DNA of 18,640 bases from Entrophospora sp. SA101 (lineage: Eukaryota; Glomeromycota; Glomeromycetes; Entrophosporales; Entrophosporaceae), in contig CAUDNR010003001.1 in the NCBI GenBank assembly GCA_958430865.1, positions 1 to 18,640 on the forward strand, read 5' to 3'. The translations under genes were made by a program, and so were the position numbers. The notes under the pieces were generated by a model. It saw only the letters and a list, made by a program, of their open reading frames with translations, ran no database searches and was not told the DNA's origin. The stretch's first letter is position 1. Every line of letters begins with the position of its first letter. Positions 1 to 9,592 of the stretch are shown here, piece after piece.

Positions 1-79
1 TCTTCGATTTTACATATAAAATTATGCACGAAGATCATTAATTTTTATATATGAGTGACACTTGACCCCCTGTAAATAC

Positions 80-96
80 GCAATGTCCTGCGACTG
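80..96 (+). repeat. 17-base direct repeat, copy 1
   Basis: The word GCAATGTCCTGCGACTG occurs here and again at 172-188. Just before each copy is another similar piece (TGACACTTGACC near 56 and TGACATTTGATC near 159), so the two copies look like remnants of one longer, diverged direct repeat of roughly 40 bases with a period near 100. Its GC content is higher than its surroundings. Confidence 0.6.
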
Positions 97-171
97 CTAT
101 AGTCATTAGGAAGCCTTAAAAATTTTATTATTCGTGTAACGGTTATAATAATAACGAATGACATTTGATCT

Positions 172-188
172 GCAATGTCCTGCGACTG
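172..188 (+). repeat. 17-base direct repeat, copy 2
   Basis: Exact second copy of the word at 80-96. It lies about 70 bases upstream of the predicted start codon at 260, so it could be either a promoter element or a repeat remnant. Confidence 0.6.
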
Positions 189-259
189 TGATATGGGGGT
201 GAAACTTTCAAAATCGAGAGGCCTAGTTTTTAATTAGTAATAATAATAAATAGTTAATT

Positions 260-1132
260 ATGGTAAGAGGTTTATTGTTGTTGTTATTAATTCAATAAGG
301 AGAGTAATAAAGGTTTAACCAAGTTATAATTTTTAATTAAAGTTGTCTGAAGAACAAAAAAAAGGTACAAAGAATTTTACTTTGGGGTTTATGTATAAAT
401 ATAACATTTCGAATTTTAACTAATGGAATAGTAATAATATCGATGATAGAATGTCACCAAACCTTTAAATTATTTGATAATAAAAAAGATGACACAATTC
501 CCAAAGAGGAATTAGGAAACTTATTACGTGCTTTAAAACAGAATCCTTCACAAGCGGAAGTTGCAGAGCTTTCTAAAGATTTAGGAGAAAGAAGTAAATT
601 AGGGTTTTTTGGTTTTTTTGTTTTTTTTTTTAAAGAGTTTACACAACTAAATAACATTATTGTTTTTTTAAAAAAATAATTCAGTTGACTTTAATAAATT
701 CATGGAAATTCTTGAAAGACCAAATGGGTTTGCACCGCTTGGAACTTTTGAAGAATTTATTGAAGGATTTCAAGTATTTGACAAAGATCGAACTGGTTAT
801 ATATCAGCTGGTGAATTGAGATATGGTAAAGAATCATATTATTATTTTGTTTTTTTTTTCGGGGAAGAAGAGGAAAAAATAGATCTCATTTTAATTCTTT
901 ATATCAATTTTTGGATAAAAGTTTTGAGTAATTTAGGAGAAAAGCTTAGTAATGAAGAAGTTGATGAATTGATGAAAATAAGCCAAGTTGATAAAAATGG
1001 AAATATAAAATATGATGGTAATAAGAACAATAATATTATTTTGCAAAAAATAAAAAAAAGAATTTAAGTTTAATCTCGTCTTTAAATATTTTTTTTTTTT
1101 TAGATTTCGTTAAATTTATTTTGTCATCTTAA
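260..1132 (+). CDS. Myosin essential light chain (Mlc1/Cdc4 type), six exons
   Basis: Calmodulin-like light chain that in fungi binds IQ motifs of myosins and serves the cytokinetic ring. Exons read as 260-262, 343-364, 450-593, 685-825, 922-1017 and 1104-1132, giving 144 residues; S. pombe Cdc4 is about 141 and yeast Mlc1 149. All introns are GT..AG and frame-consistent. Exon 1 is only the ATG followed by GTAAGA, an intron position also seen in calmodulin genes. Diagnostic stretches are LERPNGF (66-72), FQVFDKDRTG (85-94), ELRYVLSNLGEKLSNEE (100-116) and a short ending FVKFILSS. EF-hand 1 loop (18-29, DNKKDDTIPKEE) lacks the glycine and a ligand; EF-hand 3 loop (89-100) is nearly canonical; EF-hand 4 is shortened. 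This fits a light chain that does little calcium sensing. The family is secure; the two first tiny exons are inferred, the second donor (GTACAA) being the weakest. Confidence 0.85.
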
Positions 1133-1581
1133 TCGTATAATGGTATTATCACAACAATTATTTATTATTCAAGCAATTTTTATTTTTATTTTAAATAATT
1201 AATAATAATAGTATTTGAAAAAAGCATAATAAAAACGATTGATTAATATTTTTGTAATCACCCAACTTATGGAAATTATTAGTTTTAAATTGAGGAAAAA
1301 ACATTATATTAAATTTTATTTTCATTTTTCAAATGAATAATATTTATATATAGAATAAGCTCATGCTTCCTATCCAACCCATAAACAGCTTCATAGTTAC
1401 AAGTTCCACCAAGCATTCAGTTTGTTGCTTGATGTTGGTTTAACAAAATGCCCATCTAACAACTCCTCACAAATAATGATAACAATATTTATAATTGATA
1501 ATTGATAAAAAATTCACAACCCTGGAGGATTTTCAGCTTCTAATTCGCTTCTTACTATATATTGATTTTATTACATGAATA
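1133..1581. other. Spacer between light chain gene and duplicated m-AAA unit; possible minus-strand relic
   Basis: AT-rich 3' flank of the light chain gene. Between about 1350 and 1560 base composition rises and short minus-strand frames look coding-like: one reads MLGGTCNYEAVYGLDRKHEL (about 1360-1420), another ends ELEAENPPGL before a stop near 1520. These are not in one frame and I cannot assign a family, so I treat them as possible decayed sequence. The segment ends at the left edge of the 1058-bp duplication. Confidence 0.35.
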
Positions 1582-2639
1582 AATATATATGGTGAGAAAG
1601 TAATGATTTCTTGACAGAGTTTCTATTACGTTTAATAAATATCATTATTTTATGCATTGCTATCATACATATATACATTCTTTATTACATTAAAGCTATA
1701 TAGAGAGAGACCTTGTCTGTCAACCAATAGAGTTAATTTTCAAAAAATATAGTGTGGTTCTTGAGTCCTCCCTCTACTTTTTAAAGGTTGATTGATGAGG
1801 CCCCACAACAACTCCTAATTTATTTTAGTGCCAATTTAGCGCTAGTTTCAAAAAATTTTGAGGGGTGTCTATCAATAATTTTTCTTTTGATAAAAACAAT
1901 AAAAATTTTATCTTGAAATCTTGGAAGGAATGATGAATATAGTTGTAAGACGATAAACGTATATATATATATACCTTATATCAATCTACAATAACATTTA
2001 CATTGCTTTATACAAAAGAACTTTTTTTAAAATGCAAACTAAAACTATTCTCACAAAAACTTCTTCGGTCATTATTAGAAGAAATTTTACATCAAACCTC
2101 AAGACAACAATAATTAGACCAGCTATTATTACCTTGTCTGTTCAGACAAATTTTAACATTAGGGATTTATCAACACGAAAAAATTTATTTAAACTTGAGA
2201 AAAATTCAATAAATCGATTTTTTACAGCAGAGCCTGTAAACAAAGAAAGCAATGATAATAAATCAAGCGAGGATAACAAAAAGGATAACAATAATAATGG
2301 AGATAAAGATGATAAAAATAGTCTTAAAAACATCAGAATTCCAAAAGGGTTTGAAAACTTTTTCAACCCAAAATACAAACAAAATGCTAAAGGCGATTCA
2401 AAAAATCCTAGGATAAATAACAACAACAACAATAATAATAAAAACAGTAATAGTAATAACAATCAAACACAAAATAAAAAAAGATCAAATCAACAACAAC
2501 AACAAAGAAATCCAAAAATACAACCAAGAGAACTCAATAATACGCCACAATTCAATTTCAATGCCATCTTTCCTCTATTAATAACAACCTACATTTTTTA
2601 TAAAATCCTTGGTGGCAATGAGATTTCACGTGAGATAAC
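1582..2639 (+). repeat. Tandem duplication unit 1 (about 1058 bp): m-AAA promoter and N terminus
   Basis: Bases 1582-2639 recur without a difference that I could find at 2640-3697, offset 1058. The unit holds about 450 bases of upstream DNA (a CCAAT at 1724-1728, a TA-rich box near 1959-1974), the ATG at 2032 and 202 codons plus two bases. The shared base at the breakpoints is a single A, so homology at the junction is minimal. Identity across the noncoding part implies a very recent event or an assembly artefact. Confidence 0.95.
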
Positions 2640-2661
2640 AATATATATGGTGAGAAAGTAA
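2032..2661 (+). pseudogene. Truncated first copy of the m-AAA protease gene (N terminus only)
   Basis: This reading frame of 209 residues is identical for its first 202 codons to the start of the full gene at 3090. It therefore keeps the mitochondrial presequence (Arg/Ser/Thr-rich, for example [10 protein letters not shown]), the Asn-rich linker and the first membrane segment ([16 protein letters not shown]). After the duplication junction at 2639/2640 it runs into copied upstream DNA and ends with IYMVRK and a stop. It has no AAA or protease domain. It carries its own complete upstream copy, so it may be transcribed; if translated, the product would be a short membrane-anchored mitochondrial protein. 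More likely it is a by-product of the duplication. Confidence 0.85.
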
Positions 2662-3697
2662 TGATTTCTTGACAGAGTTTCTATTACGTTTAATAAATAT
2701 CATTATTTTATGCATTGCTATCATACATATATACATTCTTTATTACATTAAAGCTATATAGAGAGAGACCTTGTCTGTCAACCAATAGAGTTAATTTTCA
2801 AAAAATATAGTGTGGTTCTTGAGTCCTCCCTCTACTTTTTAAAGGTTGATTGATGAGGCCCCACAACAACTCCTAATTTATTTTAGTGCCAATTTAGCGC
2901 TAGTTTCAAAAAATTTTGAGGGGTGTCTATCAATAATTTTTCTTTTGATAAAAACAATAAAAATTTTATCTTGAAATCTTGGAAGGAATGATGAATATAG
3001 TTGTAAGACGATAAACGTATATATATATATACCTTATATCAATCTACAATAACATTTACATTGCTTTATACAAAAGAACTTTTTTTAAAATGCAAACTAA
3101 AACTATTCTCACAAAAACTTCTTCGGTCATTATTAGAAGAAATTTTACATCAAACCTCAAGACAACAATAATTAGACCAGCTATTATTACCTTGTCTGTT
3201 CAGACAAATTTTAACATTAGGGATTTATCAACACGAAAAAATTTATTTAAACTTGAGAAAAATTCAATAAATCGATTTTTTACAGCAGAGCCTGTAAACA
3301 AAGAAAGCAATGATAATAAATCAAGCGAGGATAACAAAAAGGATAACAATAATAATGGAGATAAAGATGATAAAAATAGTCTTAAAAACATCAGAATTCC
3401 AAAAGGGTTTGAAAACTTTTTCAACCCAAAATACAAACAAAATGCTAAAGGCGATTCAAAAAATCCTAGGATAAATAACAACAACAACAATAATAATAAA
3501 AACAGTAATAGTAATAACAATCAAACACAAAATAAAAAAAGATCAAATCAACAACAACAACAAAGAAATCCAAAAATACAACCAAGAGAACTCAATAATA
3601 CGCCACAATTCAATTTCAATGCCATCTTTCCTCTATTAATAACAACCTACATTTTTTATAAAATCCTTGGTGGCAATGAGATTTCACGTGAGATAAC
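2640..3697 (+). repeat. Tandem duplication unit 2 (about 1058 bp)
   Basis: Second copy of the unit at 1582-2639. It supplies the promoter and first 202 codons of the full-length gene and continues without a break into the rest of that gene at 3698 (TGG, Trp, after the residues EIT). Confidence 0.95.
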
Positions 3698-5945
3698 ATG
3701 GCAAGAATTTAGAAATGCATTTTTGGATAAAGGATTAGTTGATAAATTGGTAGTGATAAATAAAAAAAAAGTCAAAGTATATTTGCATTCTAATGTAACA
3801 GGTCAAATGTATCCAAACTCGCCCACATTATCGTCAGGTCTAACATATTATTTCAGTATTGGATCAGTAGAGGAATTTGAAAGAAAGTTGGAAACTGCTC
3901 AAAACGAATTGGGTATTCCGCCAACCGAAAGAATTCCAGTAGCATACCACGACGAGATAAATATGCTTAGTGCATTATTACAATTTGCTCCAACCTTGAT
4001 CTTGATTGGAGCATTATATTATTTTTCAAGACGTGCTGCTGGTGGAGCAGGATCTCAAGGAATTTTTGGAATCGGCAAATCTAAAGCAAAGTTGTTTAAT
4101 CAAGAAGCAGATGTCAAAGTAAAGTTCAAGGATGTAGCAGGTATGGATGAAGCAAAAGAAGAAATCATGGAATTTGTAAAATTTTTAAAAGATCCAACTG
4201 CGTATGAGAAATTAGGTGCTAAAATTCCCAAAGGTGCAATATTGAGTGGACCACCTGGTACAGGTAAAACACTACTTGCTAAGGCAACTGCAGGAGAAGC
4301 TGAGGTACCATTCCTAAGTGTGTCAGGATCAGAATTTGTAGAAATGTTTGTTGGAGTTGGTCCGTCCAGAGTACGTGATTTATTTGCCACAGCAAAAAAA
4401 AATGCACCAGCATTATATTATTTTTCAAGACGTGCTGCTGGTGGAGCAGGATCTCAAGGAATTTTTGGAATCGGCAAATCTAAAGCAAAGTTGTTTAATC
4501 AAGAAGCAGATGTCAAAGTAAAGTTCAAGGATGTAGCAGGTATGGATGAAGCAAAAGAAGAAATCATGGAATTTGTAAAATTTTTAAAAGATCCAACTGC
4601 GTATGAGAAATTAGGTGCTAAAATTCCCAAAGGTGCAATATTGAGTGGACCACCTGGTACAGGTAAAACACTACTTGCTAAGGCAACTGCAGGAGAAGCT
4701 GAGGTACCATTCCTAAGTGTGTCAGGATCAGAATTTGTAGAAATGTTTGTTGGAGTTGGTCCGTCCAGAGTACGTGATTTATTTGCCACAGCAAAAAAAA
4801 ATGCACCATGTATAATATTTGTGGATGAAATAGATGCAATAGGTAAGTCGAGGGGAAAGGTTGGACAATTTGGTGGAAATGATGAAAGGGAAAGTACGTT
4901 GAATCAGTTATTGGTGGAAATGGATGGGTTTGGTTCCAGCGAACATGTGGTTGTTTTAGCCGGCACCAATAGACCAGACGTGTTAGATCCAGCATTACTA
5001 AGACCAGGAAGATTTGACAGGCATATTGCAATTGATAAACCAGATATTAAGGGTAGAGCTGCCATATTTAAAGTACATTTGAAACCTATAAAAACTAATG
5101 AAGACATGGAACATTTATCAAATAGATTGGCCAGTTTAACACCAGGATTTTCAGGTGCAGATATAGCCAATGTGTGCAATGAAGCAGCGTTAATTGCGGC
5201 AAGGTATTTTAAAGAGTCGGTGGAAGAAGAACATTTTGAACAAGCGATTGAGCGTGTTATTGCAGGGCTAGAAAAGAGATCAAGGGTGCTCTCACCAGAA
5301 GAAAAGAAAACCGTTGCATACCATGAAGCAGGACATGCAGTTGCGGGATGGTTTCTTGAGCATGCTGATCCAATTTTGAAAGTTTCAATTATTCCGAGAG
5401 GTATAGGCGCATTGGGGTATGCACAATATCTACCAAAAGATCAGTACCTCTATTCAACATCTCAATTGCTCGATCGTATGTGTATGACATTGGGTGGACG
5501 TGTGTCCGAACAAATCTTTTTTAATATAGTGACTACAGGAGCTCAAGATGATTTACAAAAGGTTACAAAATTGGCATACGCACAAATATCAGCATATGGA
5601 ATGAATATAAACATAGGACCACTTTCATTTTATAATGCTGGTGACAATGAGCCGCAATTTCAGAAACCATATTCAGAAGCAACAGCCAGAATGATTGATG
5701 AAGAGGCGAGAAAGTTAGTTGGAATGGCATATGAAAGAACGCTTAAACTGTTGACAGAGAGAAAGAATGATGTTGAAAAGGTTGCACAGTTATTATTATC
5801 AAAAGAGGTATTGAACAGAGAGGATATGATAAATTTACTGGGTAAAAGACCTTTTTCAGATAAACATCCGTATGAAGATTATTTTACTAAAGACAAAAAA
5901 TCACCACCGCCACCTGCTAATACTGATACTACCACTACAAAGTGA
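3090..5945 (+). CDS. AFG3: Mitochondrial inner-membrane m-AAA protease (AFG3/YTA12 family) with internal AAA duplication
   Basis: ATP-dependent zinc metalloprotease of the FtsH/M41 family; m-AAA complexes in the inner membrane face the matrix, degrade membrane proteins and process substrates. Intronless, 951 residues. In order: presequence; N/Q-rich linker (about 75-172); membrane segment 1 (about 176-195); intermembrane domain; membrane segment 2 (about 295-312); AAA region; protease domain. Walker A GPPGTGKT occurs twice (387-394 and 520-527), Walker B IIFVDEID once (575-582), the arginine-finger RPGRFDR at 638-644, the zinc motif HEAGH at 745-749 and the likely third ligand Asp in TTGAQDDL near 821. 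Wording such as [29 protein letters not shown] and [14 protein letters not shown] resembles yeast Afg3 more than Yta12, but the paralogue is not certain. Removing the 133 duplicated residues gives 818, a normal family length. The start at 3090 follows from the presequence. Confidence 0.93.
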   Translation: MQTKTILTKTSSVIIRRNFTSNLKTTIIRPAIITLSVQTNFNIRDLSTRKNLFKLEKNSINRFFTAEPVNKESNDNKSSEDNKKDNNNNGDKDDKNSLKNIRIPKGFENFFNPKYKQNAKGDSKNPRINNNNNNNNKNSNSNNNQTQNKKRSNQQQQQRNPKIQPRELNNTPQFNFNAIFPLLITTYIFYKILGGNEISREITWQEFRNAFLDKGLVDKLVVINKKKVKVYLHSNVTGQMYPNSPTLSSGLTYYFSIGSVEEFERKLETAQNELGIPPTERIPVAYHDEINMLSALLQFAPTLILIGALYYFSRRAAGGAGSQGIFGIGKSKAKLFNQEADVKVKFKDVAGMDEAKEEIMEFVKFLKDPTAYEKLGAKIPKGAILSGPPGTGKTLLAKATAGEAEVPFLSVSGSEFVEMFVGVGPSRVRDLFATAKKNAPALYYFSRRAAGGAGSQGIFGIGKSKAKLFNQEADVKVKFKDVAGMDEAKEEIMEFVKFLKDPTAYEKLGAKIPKGAILSGPPGTGKTLLAKATAGEAEVPFLSVSGSEFVEMFVGVGPSRVRDLFATAKKNAPCIIFVDEIDAIGKSRGKVGQFGGNDERESTLNQLLVEMDGFGSSEHVVVLAGTNRPDVLDPALLRPGRFDRHIAIDKPDIKGRAAIFKVHLKPIKTNEDMEHLSNRLASLTPGFSGADIANVCNEAALIAARYFKESVEEEHFEQAIERVIAGLEKRSRVLSPEEKKTVAYHEAGHAVAGWFLEHADPILKVSIIPRGIGALGYAQYLPKDQYLYSTSQLLDRMCMTLGGRVSEQIFFNIVTTGAQDDLQKVTKLAYAQISAYGMNINIGPLSFYNAGDNEPQFQKPYSEATARMIDEEARKLVGMAYERTLKLLTERKNDVEKVAQLLLSKEVLNREDMINLLGKRPFSDKHPYEDYFTKDKKSPPPPANTDTTTTK
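4010..4408 (+). repeat. In-frame 399-bp tandem duplication inside AAA domain, unit 1
   Basis: Bases 4010-4408 recur identically, as far as I can read, at 4409-4807. The unit is exactly 133 codons. It runs from the end of membrane segment 2 ([12 protein letters not shown]) through the linker, the first Walker A loop and the pore-loop region (EMFVGVG) to KKNAP just before Walker B. The breakpoints share only one base (A). Because 399 is a multiple of three, the reading frame is kept. Confidence 0.95.
4409..4807 (+). repeat. In-frame 399-bp tandem duplication inside AAA domain, unit 2
   Basis: Second copy of 4010-4408. This copy is followed by the normal continuation [12 protein letters not shown] (Walker B), so the AAA module built from unit 2 plus downstream sequence is complete, while unit 1 is a half module lacking Walker B, sensor and arginine finger. 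Confidence 0.95.
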
Positions 5946-6509
5946 ATAATATACTAAACGATGGTTTGTCATAACCATTACCATTTTTTTTAAAAAAAAT
6001 TTGTATATATAAACTTTTTTTTCATTTAATAAAATAATCTATTGTATTATTATAACAAAAATGTTGTTTTTTTGCATTAATAATAACAGACAAAATTATG
6101 AAATATTTTGAATGTTATGATTTGCATAAAAACAAGGATAGATAGAAATTAGTTTTGTGCTGAAATAAAATTATTTTTGTTTTCTTTAATGTTTAAATAT
6201 GATGCAACATTTTGTAGAAAATTGTTGAATTTTCTTTGTTTCTTTGATGCGAATCTTTTGACAAGATGAATTTGTGATTTAGAGCTTGATATTATAGCAC
6301 TTAACTCCATTGAATGATCACATCTGTATTTGGGTTTTCATATACATGCATACATATATTAATATATAAAAGATGGGATTTAATACCTCAAGCCAGTAGA
6401 TAACCATTAACAACTTTATTAATAGTGTAAAACTAAATACAAAAAAAATTATATAGTGACGAAGTCTAGATATCCAAAAGAAATGGAAATAGAAGAAGAA
6501 AACGGGAAA
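5946..6509. other. 3' flank of the m-AAA gene, no gene seen
   Basis: AT-rich, stop-dense in all frames. It contains runs of T and A and the presumed 3' UTR. I see no exon, RNA gene or repeat worth naming. Confidence 0.6.
6028..6033 (+). promoter_or_regulatory. Possible polyadenylation signal of the m-AAA gene
   Basis: AATAAA lies 83 bases after the stop codon at 5945, a plausible position for 3' end formation. In DNA this AT-rich the word is common, so the call rests on position only. Confidence 0.35.
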
Positions 6510-6762
6510 TTATAAAAAATAATAATAACAAAAATAATTTATAATCATCAATTTGATTTGATTTTCTTCACTTGAGATTGACTTGAGATTGACTTTTGAA
6601 GTGATGGTATTATTAGTCGATGGTTCCATACTAACACCATTAATAAAGCATTCAGGATTAGTATTATAAATATCTGGCTGTTGATATAAATATAACCATA
6701 GCAGTTTCAACGACACTTGTTTGCGGAATAAATTCGTCGTTGTAGCAAATTTATTAATGGTA

Positions 6763-7044
6763 TCATAATTCTCGGTTCCTATCATATTCATATAGTATTC
6801 TACTTCTTGGGTTAAGTGTATAACACATTGAGCATGCTAAGCACCATTCTGGATCGATATAATCATCAAAAGAAAGGAAGCAGGAGGAGGAGGAAGAAGA
6901 AGATGCAAATGATAGTGATGACAATGACAATGGCATTTGCGACGTTGATGTCGAAGAGGGCGATGAAGAAATGTTAGTGAAGATAAAAAAAGAAGGAAAA
7001 GCAAATTTGTTGTTGTTATTTATTATTTGGGAAAATTGACCCAA
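6763..7044 (-). other. Doubtful minus-strand ORF with Ser-rich tract and WCLAC motif
   Basis: An open stretch of about 93 codons. No ATG starts it: the frame opens at a TTG after a stop, and the first Met is about 36 residues in. It contains a Ser-rich tract, then FDDYIDPEWCLACSMC and further on ILYEYDRNREL. The WC-x-x-C motif followed by a short LY...R-E segment faintly recalls the small zinc-binding ECL1 family (chronological lifespan extenders), but the second Cys pair expected there is absent. An overlapping second frame (6510-6791) continues open without a clear splice link. It may be a decayed or misread gene, or chance. Confidence 0.22.
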
Positions 7045-7440
7045 ATGTCATGGTTATCGAGACGAATAATTAGTAATTACACATATGGGCAAATTTTCGT
7101 CATGTAGTTAGCACAAGTGAGTAAGTTATTACTTTTTTATAGCATTTCGAAATGACGTTTGTTTTAATAAAAAATGGCCATTGCAATCTTGGAGAGAAAA
7201 AAAAACCCCCAAGCTTAGAAGGTTATAATAGACAAAATATTCATTATAATAGCTGTTAAAATTTTACAATGGAATTCCAACAATAATAATAATTTGACGC
7301 ATATGTTTACATATTAATAATATTGATATCAACATGTATGTATACTTGTAAAACTTTCATTGTTTATATAATAATTATCGGAAAATTAAAACAAACCAAT
7401 ATTTGATTGATAAATAAACAAACAACTAATTGGGAGAGAT

Positions 7441-7492
7441 GGAGATTATATCTCCGTAATCACGGTAGCCAATCGTGTTCACGATTATAAAT
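7441..7492. promoter_or_regulatory. Promoter-like cluster: two hairpins, CCAAT and TATA-like box
   Basis: GGAGAT-TAT-ATCTCC (7441-7455) and AATCGTG-TT-CACGATT (7471-7486) are perfect inverted repeats with tiny loops, 15 bases apart. The second overlaps a CCAAT word, and TTATAAATAG follows directly. The arrangement looks like a regulated promoter, but no gene could be assigned downstream on either strand. Confidence 0.35.
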
Positions 7493-8167
7493 AGTATATC
7501 ATAATTAGTAATAACAATTATGACAATTATGACAACATTATAATTGTTTTTTTTTCTCGATATCAATAAAAATTATCAAGATCATATTAATATAAAAATG
7601 TCGATCAATACATCTTAAAACTTTGTTAGGAATGTGCCCAAGTTTGCACAAAATGATTCGTCAGTATTATCATGTCATGAATCAATAACTTGCGTGCCAT
7701 ATAATTATAATGCACATTTCTCCTGTTCTCAAATATAATCAAAAGAAAGATCGTGCCACATTTCAAACCTTGAATCATAGATAGATTAATAAAAAAATCA
7801 GCAGAGAATATTGTTACTGTGTAATCTTTCAATAAACACTACAAATAAGGATGAATTGAAATTGCCCTTTACGTATAACAACAATTATGTTTTTTATTCC
7901 TTGCTTGTTATTGATCGCGAGAAATAAACGCGTATTTTCCGGTTAATTATTCTTTTAGATATTGTTTCCAAGTTTCTATTTATAAATTAATTTTAATTAT
8001 AAATAATATTAATATATATAAATATAAACCAATAAATAGCGGGAACCCGATCTAATGTACTATATTAATATCAACCACACCATCAATGTTTATTATAATT
8101 TCCGTTTTAGAAACAGTCTTTAATTTTAGCAGATTTATGATCTCCGTATAAGATAAGATGAGATACA

Positions 8168-8186
8168 AATGCATAAATTATGCATT
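8168..8186. repeat. 19-bp palindrome AATGCATAA-A-TTATGCATT
   Basis: Nine-base arms around a single central A, perfect. It is AT-rich, so chance is possible in this background, but the CG-containing core ATGCAT on both sides makes it more than a simple AT run. Confidence 0.5.
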
Positions 8187-8838
8187 ATCCTTTTTCCCAG
8201 CATTGGTGCTAGGTTATTCCGAATTACTATTAAAAAAGATCTTTGGCATCATGTCAATATATGAATGAATAATTTACAAACATGGAAATCCAAATAACCA
8301 TCATTTTGCATGCTTGTTTTACGATACTGGAGCCCAATAGTAGGTTACAATCTTTCCTGATTTATAAAACAGATAATTAATCAATCCAACAATAGTAGAA
8401 AGGCTTTGTGTGTAACATACGCGGAATAATTTTTGTATCAAAGAATTTCAATTATAAATCTATTTCCTTGTTCATCCATCATATTTATCATTAAATCATC
8501 GTAAATGAAAAGCTTCCTAAAATGAAACATTCTAAAGAATGATTTTAAATGATACAGCGCAAGTCATAGTCGCGCAGAAACTTTATTGGCATTTGCAGAT
8601 CCTCCCTCCAATTTCTCCCGATTTATCATGGAGAAATTAAGGCTCGAAGCTTCACAAATTTACTATCAAAGTTCTTTTAATCAATGCCAGAAAAATAGCA
8701 ACTCATTAATGTTAATATATATTCTACGTATGCATATTATAGAGGGGGTTACCACATAATACACACATGTATAGTTTGCATATGTTTTTAATACATCAAC
8801 TATACGCTCGCTCATTCTATGTTGGTTAAACAAATGTG

Positions 8839-8873
8839 TAATATATATATATATGTATATATGTATATATGTA
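8839..8873. repeat. TA/TATATG microsatellite
   Basis: Alternating TA followed by three TATATG-like steps. A simple sequence repeat with no gene in it. Confidence 0.8.
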
Positions 8874-9520
8874 TAACAATTGCTACTAGTTTTCCCGACG
8901 CAAGGAACATAAAACATTAGTTTTCCCACGAGCTCGATGTAATATCCTTGACCACATCGTAATGTCGATTGATTTTTCATGTTTATCAATGTGCGTCGTT
9001 GAACAACTTATTCGATATTTAAATGTGATTAGGAAGATAGGTACGGGTCGGTTTGTCAAAATCGGGAATCGTTATCATTACATGTTAGTAATACATGCAG
9101 CCCAAATTGTCTTTCTGATTGTTAAAATCAAAAGTAATTATATTAATTAATGTATGTAACATTTAATTGTGGGGAGGCACCTTTTTTAGGTGTTTAATTT
9201 AATTTTTTTTAGGAAAATAATATATGTAAATGATAAAATAAAAGATATCGATCAGTTTAAAGTTTATCAGTTTATCAATAACCAGTTTTTTTTATTAATT
9301 GCCGATCGATTTAGTCGGAAAAATAATTAATATCAATAGAAACTGCTGTCTATAAAACGTCATTTAGTTTACTAAATAAAATGAATTTTATTTATATGGT
9401 TGAATGAATGATTAAAGTAAAACATTAAAAAAAAAAAGGGCTTTCAAGAAATCATGACTCAAAATTTTATGGGTTTGAAGATATATTCTCATGGTATTTA
9501 TTAAGTTATAATGATGTTAT

Positions 9521-9592
9521 TCAATTTCAATTTCGATTTCAATTTCAATTTCAGTTTCAATTTCAATTCAGTTTCAATTTCAATTTCAATTT
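9521..9592. repeat. TTTCAA hexamer microsatellite
   Basis: About twelve units of TTTCAA with a few substitutions (one CGATTT, two CAGTTT) and one shortened unit. It lies about 430 bases upstream of the F-box-like gene. Confidence 0.9.

Larger units (their letters stand above)
1..259. other. Upstream region of the myosin light chain gene; short diverged repeat
   Basis: No gene is visible here. The region holds two copies of a 17-base word (80-96 and 172-188) set in longer, partly matching surroundings, and AT-rich sequence leading to the ATG at 260. It probably contains the promoter and 5' UTR of the light chain gene, but I see no clear TATA or CCAAT box. Confidence 0.5.

Noticed and set aside
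2142..2462. Minus-strand Leu-rich frame opposite the N-terminal linker, present in both duplicated units
   Set aside because: It is the reverse reading of the AAC/AAT-rich Asn linker, which gives poly-Leu by composition.
4678..5031. Minus-strand open frames inside the m-AAA gene
   Set aside because: They are antisense shadows of a strongly conserved plus-strand gene; duplicated pairs exist only because the DNA is duplicated.
7928..7933. A second ACGCGT (MCB-like) site
   Set aside because: No gene could be placed near it, so it is probably chance or background.
8681..9150. Overlapping frames of 102 codons (minus) and 62 codons (plus)
   Set aside because: They overlap each other and a TA microsatellite, show no family motif, and lack splice or promoter support.
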